Origin: Ustulina deusta
Lineage: Eukaryota; Ascomycota; Sordariomycetes; Xylariales; Xylariaceae
Direction: 5' to 3'
NCBI GenBank assembly: GCA_023159155.1
Contig: JAJNNX010000029.1
Location: 434,001-498,000 of the forward strand
DNA length: 64,000 bases
Below are positions 36,253-47,868 of this stretch, piece after piece (within the stretch, counting starts at the first letter, position 1; every line of letters starts with the position of its first letter). The position numbers and the translations under genes are program-made. The notes under the pieces were generated by a model. That model was not told the origin of the DNA, did no database searches, and worked only from the letters and a program-made list of their open reading frames with translations.

Positions 36253-37359
36253 ATGGCCGACGAAGCAGCGGTTACAGCGCCTATCGCGCCCGTCGCCATC
36301 TTCAAAAAAAGAGGCGCAAAAGGCAGAGCAAATATTCGAAAGCGACCAGCGACACCGCCGCCCGCCGACAACAGCACCAGCGACGAATCCGACTACACGT
36401 CTTCAGAGGACGAAGCCGGCCAGCGCGTGAAGCGGCGGAAGAGGAATGCCGCCGTCGTCACGGCATCCTCCAGGAACAAAACATCGTCGGCCCCAAACGA
36501 GCATTCTGCCGTCGTGTTCGAGGCCGATCGCAGCGTGCCCATTACCACCACGAACGATGCCACGAAGCAGACAAATTGGTACGACGAAGATGCAAACCTC
36601 CTCGGCAAAACCCGGCCTATCCCCAGGCCTTCTGCAGGTGGCGAGAACGCCGCCGACGGTACATACAAAGGTCTAGCGAACCAGACCACGTTTATACAGA
36701 GGAACCCGAACGCGCCCGATCGCAAAGTTGGTCCCATCAAGGCCGCGACCAACATCCGCACAGTGACTACGATAGACTTTGCGCCCGATGTCTGCAAGGA
36801 CTGGAAAACGATGGGCAGGTAAGTGATTAAAAAATAATTCATTACTCATTCTTCAAAATTACACAGACTAAATCACAACCTTCATAGCTGTGGGTACGGC
36901 GACAATTGCAAGTTCTTACATGCCAGAGAGGACTACAAGCAAGGGTGGCAGCTAGATCGAGAGTGGGAGAACGTGACGAAGGGCAAGAAGAACATCGGTG
37001 GAAAGGTGGTCGCTAGCGCAAATCGTGATGCGAAGGGGGGTGAGGCCGACGATGCCGACGAAGCCGATGAAGCTCTGCTCAAGAAGATCCCCTTCGCATG
37101 CATTATATGTAAAGGCCCATACAAAGAACCTATTGTCACGAGATGTGGTCATTACTTCTGCCTGCCTTGCGCATTGCAGCGGTACAGGAAAGACCCCAGT
37201 TGCGCAGCTTGCAGCTCAGGGACCAACGGTGTCTTCAACACTGCCAAGACCCTAAACAGATTACTGGAGAAGAAGAAAGCAAGGATAGAAAGGAAGAGGC
37301 AGGAAGCTATCGAAGCTGGCGAGGAGGTTCCTGAAGACGAAGATGAGCAGGCAAAATGA
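36253..37359 (+). CDS. CWC24: Pre-mRNA splicing factor Cwc24 (CCCH + RING)
   Basis: Two exons (36253-36818, 36888-37359) encode 345 residues. After a low-complexity, charged N-terminus, a CCCH zinc finger is completed across the intron: Cys181, Cys190, Cys196, His200 in CKDWKTMGSCGYGDNCKFLH. A C3HC4 RING finger starts at Cys260 (CIICKGPYKEPIVTRCGHYFC). This domain order and spacing is that of Cwc24/RNF113, which joins the activated (Bact) spliceosome and guards the 5' splice site before the first catalytic step. The C-terminus is a charged helix. Confidence 0.93.
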
Positions 37360-40300
37360 GGGCCCTGTCGCGATCATTATTAGGCTCTCCAAATCAGACG
37401 GCGGGTTCTTCCAGTATATGCGCCGCCATCGCCACAAACTCCTAGCCACCGCAGTAATCTTTTCTGCTGTGTGCAAGAAACTTCGCGGCGCGGCATCTAC
37501 CATCGACCCAACAGAAAAGTGCATAGCGACGACGAACATGATAGAACAAGCGCAAGGAAGCGTCCAATATATGCCAGCAATTTAGACACCGGATGCTCCA
37601 CGGATTCGGCACCACCAGGTTTTGGCTGCCGAGTCTAGGAGCATGTCAAGATGAAAATTTCTGCTCGGTGTATTTATCGACGGGTCTTCAGATAGCTTTG
37701 CTGAGGCAAAACGCGAAAATCTCAGCATGGTTGTCCCCTCCACTGCTGAACTAGAATCATATATATTAGGACCGAGGAAAGACGGTTCAATCTACGTCTA
37801 TAATTTCCCGGCGTGGCAATAAATAGTGTCTGTTATCGTTATCTGAGGCTGGACGTGTGATTTTGATATGTCGATTAGAAGCCGAAAGGATAATCAGCCG
37901 AAGTTGTATCTTACATCGTCAAGCTTAGGAATAAAGATGCCATACATTCTAGCTAACGGCTCCATACAGAATCATACCTAGACGTGTTTATAGCCTAGCG
38001 TGGTGGCTATGGCGTCTGAGGCCGTTGCCACCGCTTTGAATGGGTATGGGGCTTCCAGGGAGGTGTTGAGGATAAGTATTAAGCACAGGTCCCAGAAGTT
38101 TGGGAGCACGAGCGGGTTTCCCAACACGTGGACCAAGGCAAAGTGTGCAACGGCGGCCGCCGTGGAGGTGGTCATTCACTCATTCACATAAGGTGAGGTT
38201 GGTTTTCGTACTCGATGGTTTTGCGCTTTTGTTGCGGTCGTGAGAATAGGGTCATATGTAATGATAGCCCCGGCGATGAGCATTGGTAGATGGCAAGAAA
38301 TATGTGTTTAGGTGACATGTCATGAGGGCTGGGATGATACGAGGTCACGGTGAGGTTTACATGGGCAATTAGTAGATTAGTGGATAGGTATTCGTACCAT
38401 CGATACTAGGTAGGTTTGGGTGCGCCTTGAATAGGTACTTAGGTTAGAACATCACGAAACATTCAACGCTATATTGCAAGATACGAGGCGTATAGTATAT
38501 AAGGAAATTAACCACATATGTCCTACATTACCTGCGATTATTTTCTGCTCTGCCGATGCCTCACACTGCCCGGATCCCATAACATCATCTCACCATGCTA
38601 AACTCAGCAGCTCCTTGTAACTAATGCCTTAACGAAGTTGAATCTATCCATTTGCCAACAAAGAAGGATTAACCCATAGTGCTAAGTAACCCAAATTCGC
38701 TTATATATGCGTAATGGTTATATAATTTGTTCTCCGAATTGAAGTAAATGGACCTTGGCATCACAACCGTGGGTGGTAGATGAGGTGCCCATACCCGTTT
38801 CTATGTCCTCGTGAAAGATGGTATCCTCAACACTGCGAGATGGTGATGAAATTTATGCCAAAATACCATAAACTCGAAATTACGAGATGAACCAAAAGGA
38901 TTGAGCAGAGGGGTTTTCATTGCCTTCCGTAGCCAGCATGTGATAATTACCCTGAATAAATGAAGAAACAAAGGATATTGCCAGACAGCTAAACGAAATC
39001 GCCACGTTTCGCCAATAGAGAGGCGCTATTGGGTAGTTTTCGTAATATCCAAGTGCATTTTAGAAAATATTTCTATGGGCGATAATCCCATCTTCAGCCC
39101 AACGCCTAGTCTGGATGGCAGACAAGAACACATGGCTAGCAAGCAGTATTTATTCATATACATTAATTACATGTGTGCGTAGATAGGAATGTTGAAACCT
39201 TAGAGGGCCACCAGAGTCTCAATAAGTAGTTAAGGATGTTGTAGATGTCTGTGTGAATTTAAACAGGTATTATTGGGTGTATAATTGACCAAAAGTCCAC
39301 TTCCACCACTTTCGATGAAACTTCGGAGGGCTACATTACCAGGTCATGGAACGTACGACGTATATTTGTTCTAGAATCTATCATAAGGAATTTCCCGCGG
39401 GGAGATGGGCATCAAGGGACGCGAAAGTATTCTATCTATCTATATTTATACGTGAATGTGTGTTTGGGTTCTTGTAAAACAAAACCCAGCAACCAGGATT
39501 AACAGAGTTATTTCGTTAGATGAGGACCACGTCTCCAAGTTCCCCAGTTGTAGCTGTATTCTTCTCATCTCCGCCCTCGAGCCTCCCAAACCCGTACTCC
39601 GCACTGCCGTAGATTCGTAAAGCCTCAATCGCTCCAGGGGAGGAGGGACAACTTGAGGGCGACGTCAGGCAAGTCGAAACAATCCTCTTTGCGCCTCTGT
39701 GATGACTTCCAATTCCCTTTCTGATCGAGCTATACAGATTTGAGTCAGAAGTCTGAGAATCTGGTGCGATTGACCGGATTCCGGATAGCTACCTTAACTG
39801 GCGGTCCCTTCTGAAGAGATGACAGTTCAAGATCCACCAATACCTCATCAAGGGCGATGACGGTAGGGTACTTCTCGTCCGCAGAGCAGCCGCGATGTTA
39901 CTATTTAGAGCGGTTATCGGCTTAATTATTTGTTAATTACCTCGATGCTTAATATACCGACCCCACCAATCTCAGCATCGTCGGCCGAGCTGGCCTCACT
40001 TTACGATTAGAGAACACCCAACCTCTAGAATAGCCTTAGAATGTTGCAAAGAGACGAAAGAAGGCAGGCATCGCCGATATCCTCGCCTTTCGGCCATCAT
40101 TACTGGAAAAGAAAAATGGTATACATTCACTTATATTGAAATAAAAAATATACACAAACTATTTTACTATAAGTTAATCGATGCCTAATCAATCACGATA
40201 ACGATTTCAGACTCAGAAGCAAAAGTAAGAAAAAATCACGCGGAAAATCACGCCGTGATCATCAATAGGCGAAAAGCTAACGTGATAAATAAGCGGCATG

Positions 40301-41143
40301 AGGCATATTGAAGAGCACCCCCCCCTTCAAACAGCGTGCGGTGCAGACTTGTAGTGCATGAATACACAGTCAGGAACCAATATAACCCAACTATTCTAAA
40401 TAACTAGATGGCGCCTGATTTATCATCTCCTCAGCATATCAAATACCCCACAAAGCCCAAAGGGATATATACTGAAGTGGACACCTGTAAATAACTGCTC
40501 TCGGTCGGTCTCAATATAGTAGTGCCCATATACTAGGAGATAGGCCGAACCTACACTTCCTAGTATAGTAATTACTATTATCTTTTGGGAGATCTGTTGA
40601 TTAAGCGTATAGGAATAAGGAAATCAATTTTTATTACTCTACGCATGCATCCTTAATGATCTTTCTAGCTAGTGTCGAGAGTATTCCCTATGGTGTTTTA
40701 TCCTCCTATACTAGCATAGCCACCAAGTGGCTTAAGCATGTGCTTGCTTATGTAATCCAATCACACCACTTCAATACTAGTCACAAACAGGGAATACATG
40801 CTGTTACTAATAAATATAACGACTTGTATTATAGCGGCAGGTGCACGTGTAGTTGCTGGTTGGCTGGTTGGCTAGCGGGAGAAGGGGAGGTACTACGTCG
40901 CCAACCAGCCCAAATGGATTCAAATAGTTGTGATATGTGATGGCCTTTATTTCTGTACGACGCCCTTTGAACCCGAAAACTATGCGTGTCTGGCCAGATT
41001 ATTATTAAAATGCAAGAGACATAGTCATTCGAGGGATGTCTTCAAACGGGCGATGGCGTATACAGCTCGAGTCGATATTGGGTCTAAGTGTTGTATTATC
41101 TCTATTCACGAAGTATCAGACATTGGAATCAAGGCCCAAGGTT
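37360..41143. other. Long intergenic stretch with one MITE
   Basis: About 3.8 kb, moderately AT-rich. It contains MITE copy 2 (40472-40774). A GC-richer island at 37978-38191 carries overlapping 60-65-codon frames on both strands, with no family match. A near-palindrome ATCACGCCGTGAT lies near 40248-40260. No gene is supported. Confidence 0.5.
40472..40774 (+). mobile_element. MITE (non-autonomous DNA transposon), copy 2
   Basis: A 303-bp relative of 5905-6208 in the same orientation, starting CTGAAGTGGACACCTG and ending CCACTTCAA. TA flanks both ends (40470-40471, 40775-40776). Its internal hairpin is perfect over 10 bp: TATACTAGGA at 40529-40538 with TCCTAGTATA at 40558-40567. No coding capacity. 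It lies in a long gene-free stretch. Confidence 0.75.
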
Positions 41144-42534
41144 CTAAGCTAGGTTCTTGGCATCTCCCGCCTTGAGCTTGCCAGCATCTATGAGACGCTT
41201 GACCTCGGCGTTCCACACCCCCTTGATCTCGTCTGCAACGGTAAGACCGCTAAGCTTGCCGGCCAGAGCAGCGACCTCGTCGGCATCGATTTTACCCTGG
41301 ACGAGCTCCACGTCGTTCAGAACGGCGTCGATCTGAGCAGGGGTGGCGTCGCCGCTGGCAAAGTAGTTGGCGTCTTTGACGGAGCCTCGCAGAACACGTT
41401 TGTTCTTCTTCAGGGCGTTCTTGGCGGCTTCTTTTGCCTTCTTGCTGGCCTCACGGTCAGTCTTGGCCTTTTCTTCGGCCTCCTTGGCAGCCTTCTCCTC
41501 GGCCTCCTTCTTTAGGCGTGCATCTTCCTTGGCTTTCTTCTCGGCCGCCTCCTTCTCAAACTTCTTCTTGTTCTTGGCGGCGTTGGCCTCTTGTCTAAAC
41601 CTCTTGATGCGTTCATCGCCGGTGGAGCACTCGTCCAGCATCTTTCTTAAGCGCGTGTTGTCCTCAGCCTTCTTCTTTTTGCGGGCATTGGCATTCTTGC
41701 GCTCCATGTGTCGCTTCTGGTCACGATTCTCGTTGTCATCAGGGACATCCTCGTCGAGGTACTCGAACGAGCGCCACGAGTCGAAGTTGTACCAAAAGTT
41801 GTAGAAGCTGTCGACATCTTCCTTGGTGGAATTGTCGTCGCCAAACACGGGCACGGGCTGCTGCTTGGAGAAGCGGGCTTCGGATTTGAAGACCTTGCTC
41901 CAGAGCTTATAGTAATTACCCTTGGCCAGCTCCCTCTTGGTGGGCGGGTCAACATCGGCCTTCTCATCGACCGAGTCAAATTGTCTGCGCTTGACGGGGT
42001 CGAGGAGCAGCTCGGTGGCTTTCTGGATGCACTTGAAGAAGTTATCGTCCTCGGTACTACCCTGGGCAGCCTTCTTGTCGGGGTGATGCTTCAGAACCTT
42101 CTTGCGATGGGCACGCTTGATCTGGTCCTCGGTGGCCTTCCAGCGGTACTTGGACAGGCCGAGGACCTGATAGTGATCTTGTGACTGTCATATAGCTGGT
42201 TAGATGGGCATCTATTGACATGTGCGGGCAGCCGTCTCACCTTCCAGTCCTTGGCCTCGCGCTGCAGCATCATCGGGTCTTCAGCCTCGCTCTCTTCGCT
42301 CTCGTCTTCCTTCTCGATCTTCTGGGCACGCTCCTGGGCCTGAATGCGGTCATCCTCGGAAAAGGTTCGCTTGTGCCGGGCTCGACGGGCGTGAGCGAGG
42401 AAGTGAGGTCCAACGGGTTCGATAGTTCGCTGTGTCGAAGCCGTGATAGCGCCGAGGGGCTTGAAATCCCTCTCTGCAGCCCAGCCTGCGGGCAGCGGAG
42501 GCAAAGGCCGCGATACAATCGTTGCTGTCGCCAT
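41144..42534 (-). CDS. ZUO1: Zuotin, ribosome-associated J-protein
   Basis: Two exons (42241-42534, 41144-42184) encode 444 residues, the usual zuotin length. Exon 1 has the conserved N-terminus up to MLQREAKDWK. Exon 2 opens with the J domain SQDHYQVLGLSKYRW, with the Hsp70-stimulating HPD at residues 132-134. The zuotin homology domain (DSFYNFWYNFDSWRSFEYLDEDVPDD) comes next, followed by a highly charged Lys/Glu/Ala helix that contacts the ribosome in known members. Zuotin and Ssz1 form the ribosome-associated complex that recruits Hsp70 to nascent chains. The start at 42534 is preferred over an upstream in-frame codon because MATATIVSRPLPPLP matches the family N-terminus. Confidence 0.95.
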
Positions 42535-43040
42535 TGTTGCGTGCTGAGGCGAATTCACTCCAGCGTGCAGAGAGATGGGTGGGAGAGAGGAAGAGAGGGA
42601 GGGAGGAAGGGATGCTGAGTGCAATGCACCTACGCAATGATGGATGGGAAGTACCGAATGATGAAGAGCACTGAACGTGGGGGCAAGCCGCCTAAGCTTT
42701 GATAACTTTTTGTTTTATTTTTAATTTTTTTCCCTTTTTTTTTGTCCTTGGAATTTGGCGTCGGCGTCCCGATCAAACAAACCCCGATCAGCCAATAATA
42801 GCGGCGCAAAACCCAATTGTGTGGGCCATTGCATTAGCCACAGACCCCATATCGCAAAGTGCTTGATTAGGTATGTACCTAAGTACTCCAGCTCTAGGTA
42901 TCGCTCTACTCATATCGAACTTCGAAGTCACTACCGATCGAATACCCGGCCTTTTTACCTCGATTCAACCTGAATACAGCTTCTATCGCTTGACCCGCCT
43001 ATTCCCTTGCCATTTGGGCCCTTTAAATTCACCATTGACT
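42535..43040. promoter_or_regulatory. Divergent promoter of ZUO1 and MZM1
   Basis: 506 bp between opposite start codons. It has pyrimidine/purine tracts (42544-42610) and a T-rich run at about 42708-42743. Two essential-function genes may share control here. Confidence 0.5.
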
Positions 43041-43492
43041 ATGTCCACGACAGCCCTTCCGGCGTATAGAAGTCTGCTCCGTGCAGCCCGCATGGCCTTC
43101 CAAGGTGCGTTTGACAAGAGCATTCTAGTCCATCGACTGTTTCCTAGCCCGCGCTCTGACACGACGTGTGTGTATCAGACGATGGAAAAATGCTGGACGC
43201 CGCTCGTTCAGCCATACGTTCAGGCTTTCGTACGAATGCCGCCCTCGAGCCCACGAGTCCGGAATTTCCCACCGCAGTGAAGCATGCAGAAGAAGTCGCC
43301 ACGATACTACGACAGAATGTCGTGCAAGGGAGAAGAGACGGCGACGTATACAGTTTGTACCGCCTACAACGCTTGCTCATACCACGTACTGACAGGCGGC
43401 CAGAGTTACGCATACACGAAGAGACGGAACGAGGCGACAACGATACAGTCAAGTCCGCCGGCACGAGTGGTGGCAAGTGTTGCAGTAGTTGA
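43041..43492 (+). CDS. MZM1: Mitochondrial LYR protein Mzm1 (complex III assembly)
   Basis: Exon 1 (43041-43104) encodes MSTTALPAYRSLLRAARMAFQ, where the A-YR-LLRA pattern is the LYR-type motif of Mzm1. A 74-nt intron leads to exon 2 at 43179, which continues with DDGKMLDAARSAIRSGF, ILRQNVVQG and RIHEETERGDNDTVK, all characteristic of Mzm1. Mzm1 is a matrix chaperone for the Rieske Fe-S subunit of complex III. Between VYSL and RPELRIHEE the sequence carries 13 extra codons bounded by GTACCG and GACAG (43357-43395). These may be a 39-nt in-frame intron, since the spliced protein fits the family better. Length is about 112 residues if spliced, 125 if not. Confidence 0.82.
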
Positions 43493-43708
43493 TGAGGACT
43501 GCACGAGTCCCTGATAAACCCCTGTATTATATCATGATACCCAGTGTACCGACAAAGCATGACCATGACTCTCTTTTCCTCTCAAACTGGATCGAGTCGC
43601 TGCGCAGAGAAACCAGATGTTGTGAACACGGCTGTATCGCCACTAAAAGTCCCCGTTGCCCTTTACCTAGACGCCCTTGATGCATCCGTATCATTCAAGT
43701 TATACATT

Positions 43709-44848
43709 CTAATCGCCAGCCAAGCTGGCATAGTTGACGTCGCTCGTGCCTGGAGGCGCGGCGATGGCAGTTAATTTTGCTATCTCCTGCCGCGCCCCTC
43801 CGGAATCGCCTTGCGCCCCTCCCTCGAGGGCCCTCCGGCTCCCTTGCCCACGTCGTTGGTCTGCGAATGCGGATCGTCCGTCCCGAATCATTTCGGCTCT
43901 CTCTTCCCGATTCATGGTGCCAATCGGCTTGGGCTGGGACCATCTAACGCGTAGGGGACAACCTGCAATGATAGCCCGCCCCTTGCAGGCCTCAGCTGCC
44001 TTCTCCGCCCCCTCTCTGCTTTCGTAATTGATGAAGGCACAGTGTGACATGTGACTGCAAACTAGTGATTTGATCTTGCCGTGCTCCTTGAAGAAGTCCC
44101 GAATCTTAAACTCGGGTAGGTCGTCTTCGACACCCGTCACAAACAGGCTCATGATCGACCTGTCGTCCGGGGGCAGATAGTCTTTCGGGCCAGGTGGTAA
44201 CTGCGACGCGCTCGGGAACGGTCTTCGCCCAGACCGAGCGCCGGCCGCGGCAGCGGCTCTAGAGTCGCGTGTTCGTATCGGACCAGGTCCTCCTACGCCG
44301 GCACCGACGGCCGCACTCCCACCGGAAGCACTTCCTGTAGTGCTGGACGATGCGCTGCCATCCTCGATCGCCCGTCCCTTTCTGAAGTATGGTTTACTGG
44401 TCGCCAGCCGCCTCAGGAGCTCTCGGGCTTTCTCGTCTGCCTTTTCGTATTCTTCCGTGCCCTTGCCTTCTTCTAGCGCCTTCTCGTTGTTTTGTGCGTA
44501 GTATTCGCGGTTGATCTCGCTAGACGGGCCGGGCGCGACCATCTTCAGGGCGGCATCACGAAGCTGGATGGGCAGACCAAACTGCAAGTCGAGCATGCAG
44601 CACTGGCAACAGTTCTTCATCCGTGCACAGGTAAGGCAAAGATTGGTGCGTTTTTTGCGGCCATGAGCGCGGTCGGCAGGCCACGAGAAGACGGTAAACG
44701 GTCGCGTACAGATCTTGCATTCGGCGCCATAGTCCTCCTTGAGCATCTTGACGTAAGGATTCGGCGGGAGGCAATTCTCGCAGACGGAGGGGAAGTCGGT
44801 GGACTCCCAGCCGGAACGATTCAGGTCTTGCTTGATTTGGGGCGGCAT
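43709..44848 (-). CDS. SLT11: Pre-mRNA splicing factor Slt11/Ecm2
   Basis: An intronless frame of 379 residues. The N-terminus has the conserved Cys-rich zinc-binding region (SVCENCLPPNPYVKML, ECKICTRPFTVFSW, NLCLTCARMKNCCQCC). A Gly/Ala/Ser-rich linker follows, then an RRM at about 233-308 (SLFVTGVEDDL... CAFINYESREGAEKA). This is the layout of Slt11/Ecm2 (RBM22 in animals), which contacts U6 and U2 snRNA in the activated spliceosome. The gene ends 217 bp from the convergent MZM1. The C-terminal 60 residues are poorly conserved. Confidence 0.93.
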   Translation of the reverse strand: MPPQIKQDLNRSGWESTDFPSVCENCLPPNPYVKMLKEDYGAECKICTRPFTVFSWPADRAHGRKKRTNLCLTCARMKNCCQCCMLDLQFGLPIQLRDAALKMVAPGPSSEINREYYAQNNEKALEEGKGTEEYEKADEKARELLRRLATSKPYFRKGRAIEDGSASSSTTGSASGGSAAVGAGVGGPGPIRTRDSRAAAAAGARSGRRPFPSASQLPPGPKDYLPPDDRSIMSLFVTGVEDDLPEFKIRDFFKEHGKIKSLVCSHMSHCAFINYESREGAEKAAEACKGRAIIAGCPLRVRWSQPKPIGTMNREERAEMIRDGRSAFADQRRGQGSRRALEGGAQGDSGGARQEIAKLTAIAAPPGTSDVNYASLAGD

Positions 44849-46138
44849 GGCGGCGAGCTCGTCGCGCTGGTGGTTGCGCAGAGGCGGCGGACGGTGAAGA
44901 AAAGAGAGGAGGGATCTATGTAGGTGCAGATGGATGACCTAGGCACTGTAATTGTAATCCTGTTAGCTATCGTCATTCGATAAGCCAAAGAGGCGAAATT
45001 TTGGGGCTGCCCCTGTATCAGTGTGGCTGATAGGTACCTACTTAGGTACCTAACGTAGTATAAATGTATATTTTCTTATCTTATCAATCAAGTCGCAGCA
45101 GGAGGTAGGGAGTATCTACAATGATTACTAAGCTACTAACGATTAGGTAATGTCCTTGAAGGTTTGAAGGGCCAGACAGTGCCATCTACACTGTACTTAG
45201 ACTGTACGTGGACTAAAAGTTCAAACAACAACAACAACCTCTCTTGGCACATCAAAATGCCTACCTAGGTATTCTCACTTTTTTGCTAGTCACAAGACAA
45301 TTTTGTGATTTCATTTGGGATTCCGTCGAGATGCCCCTTTTATTTTCCGATTGCCCTGTCCGCTGATATTTAATGCAATCTATTCGACCCAACAACCACG
45401 GCACCGTAACCGTCCTTGTCCCCATCACACGGGATCATGGCCCTGCTCGCTTGTAATGTTGATGTCTTCATTTATGCTTCGGCAATAATGACTCTATGTG
45501 TCACGGCTCGCCCATGTTAACTTCGCCATGGCGTCTAAATCACCCTTGTCGGTCCGCTGGTGACCCCAGACAGCCCCGGCGCTGTACAGACGAGGTCATA
45601 TGACATGGTTTAGACGGCTTGTTTTTATTTTTTAATTCACTTTTTTGAGTTCGGAGAACTTGTCACGATGGGTGCCGAGAGGTGTCTTCGGCGAAGAAGG
45701 CTAGTTTTGGCATCCGTTTGCTTTATTTATATTCAGCCTCTCTCGTCGTCTTGGCTTCAACAGGGCTTTCGTCGCATTCACGTCCGAAACACATAGCAAC
45801 TACCCGTGTTGAGGAACCGGGGCATCGTTCGGCCTCACGATCTCCTGGAACGGCCATCATGCCTGGAGTCACCGCACATTGTCCGCCCGCGGAGCTAGCT
45901 AAAGCGTGATAGAAACTCTAACGGCGTCAACCGGCTCTGGGCGCTGCTACCTGGCTAAGCTATCCCAGGTATGCATGCTCCTGTCTTCTCTCACATCCCT
46001 CCGCTAACTCACCCCGGGTGTACTTAATAACGCATTCCCCTCCTTCTCGTGTCCGGGGAAATACCTGGGGAACACTCGGCTCTCCCTCTCTACTCTCCTA
46101 TTCCCTTCACACCAAAAGCCATACACAACACCATCGCC
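44849..46138. other. Intergenic upstream of SLT11 and the MFS gene
   Basis: About 1.3 kb between divergent genes. It holds TAGGTACC-type repeats at 45030-45062. The MFS gene has a pyrimidine-rich leader at about 46081-46110. No further gene is supported. Confidence 0.5.
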
Positions 46139-47868
46139 ATGTCGCTACCACCGTCGTCGTTCGACACGTCTTCACCTTTACGGGAAGGGGATATTCCCAT
46201 TGAAAAAGTTGCAGTCATTCCTTCCGATGAGAATCTGATAGCTGTCACCACGCCACCCAGACACGAAGAGCAACGAGCATCTAGAGATGAGCCCAAGCGT
46301 CTCATTACTGAAGTTACCAATCCCGAGATTCTAGCGCTGAAGTTTCCGACTTGGAAAAAATGGATGATTCTCGCCGTCATTTTCCTTGTCCAGACCTCGA
46401 TGAATTTCAACACCTCCCTGTATGCGAATGGGCAGGCTGGAATGGCGAAAGCCTTCAATGTCAGCCGTCAAACCACTGTCACCGGTGCTGCTGTCTTCCT
46501 CATTACTTATGCTTTTGGATGCGAGCTGTTGGTCAATCTGCACCCCTTTCAACTTATCTCTTGCTAACAATTCTGATCAGTTGGGCACCTTGGTCCGAGG
46601 AACTCGGACGCAGGCTTGTTCTGCAAGGCTCGCTCTTTCTCGTCAATATTTGCTGCTTGCCAGTAGCCCTAGCTCCCTATGGCATCACCTCGATTATCGT
46701 CGGTCGTGCGTTTGGTGGATTATTCTCTGCTGGTGGAAGTGTCACTCTAGGCATGGTAGCGGATATGTTTCCGGCCGAGCGACAGGAGTATCCCCTAGCC
46801 TTTATTGTCCTGTCTTCCGTTGGTGGATCTATTATTGGCCCTATCATCGGCGGGTTCGTTGAAACATATCTGGCGTGGCAGTGGACGATTTGGATTCAGC
46901 TGATCTTTGGTGTGGCCGTTCAGCTTTTGCATCTAGCTCTGGTTCCGGAAACTCGCTCCACTGTCCGTCTTGACGCCCACGCCAGGTATCTACGCAAGAA
47001 GGGGATCGTGCCTAATGCATCGGGCCCAACTGAGCACAAAACATGGAGACAGTATGCCATGCCTCGAGAGATCTTGACCATCTGGTTTCGTCCCTTTCGC
47101 ATGTTTATCACAGAACCCATAGTTTCGGTCTTGTCAGCCCTCTCTGGTTTTAGCGATGCTCTGATCTTTATGCAAATTCAGTCCTTCGGCTTGGTGTTCA
47201 AGCTGTGGAACTTTTCAATCATCGAGACTGGACTCGTGAGTTCCTCCAGCTTGAACCACTCATTCCAACATCCTTTAATTATATACTAGGCTTTCATCCC
47301 GATCGGTCTCGCATACGTCTTAGCGTATCTTCTCTTTATCCCGATTATTCGACGCAATCGACGCCTCAGACGACAGCACCCTGGTTGTGAACATGCCCAA
47401 TACGAATCTCGAATTTGGTGGCTGCTCTATACTGCCCCTTGCCTTCCTATCGGGTTGCTCATATTCGCCTGGACGAGCGACCCTTCTGTCCATTGGATCA
47501 CACCGATGGTTGGGTGCGTGCTTATTGGGGTCGCGAACTATACCATCTATATGGCGACGATCGATTACATGGTAGCGGCCTACGGCCCCTATTCAGCGTC
47601 CGCCACTGGCGGCAATGGATTTGCACGCGACTTCTTGGCCGGAGTTTTAACATGGTTTGCAAGTCCGTACTACGATGCCTTCCGTGGCAAGTTTGCTCTC
47701 CAGATCGCGAATAGTGTTCTTGCCTGTATCAGCTTAATCTTGGTGCTGGCGACCTTCTTCATCTACCGCAAGGGTCCATCGATGCGCAGACGGTCGCCTT
47801 TTGCACGGTCACTTGCCGCTACCCTCGCAGGAACTAGTCCAGGAAATTCTTCGAATGCCGCTGTCTAA
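46139..47868 (+). CDS. MFS transporter, DHA1-type exporter
   Basis: Three exons (46139-46527, 46581-47235, 47290-47868) encode 540 residues. An approximately 75-residue hydrophilic N-terminus precedes the first helix (WMILAVIFLVQTSMNF). Splicing rebuilds FGCELWAPWSEELGRR, the fungal equivalent of MFS motif A, and a SVGGSIIGPIIGGFVE motif lies in the fifth helix region (motif C, typical of antiporters). About 12 membrane segments are seen. This pattern belongs to the drug:H+ antiporter group that exports toxicants, polyamines or metabolites. The transported compound is not deducible. Confidence 0.85.

Noticed and set aside
37978..38191. 60-65-codon frames on both strands in a GC-richer island
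   Set aside because: All overlap each other and none has a recognisable motif.
41367..41804. 145-codon plus-strand frame rich in Phe/Ser/Ala
   Set aside because: Antisense shadow of the Lys/Glu-rich zuotin helix.
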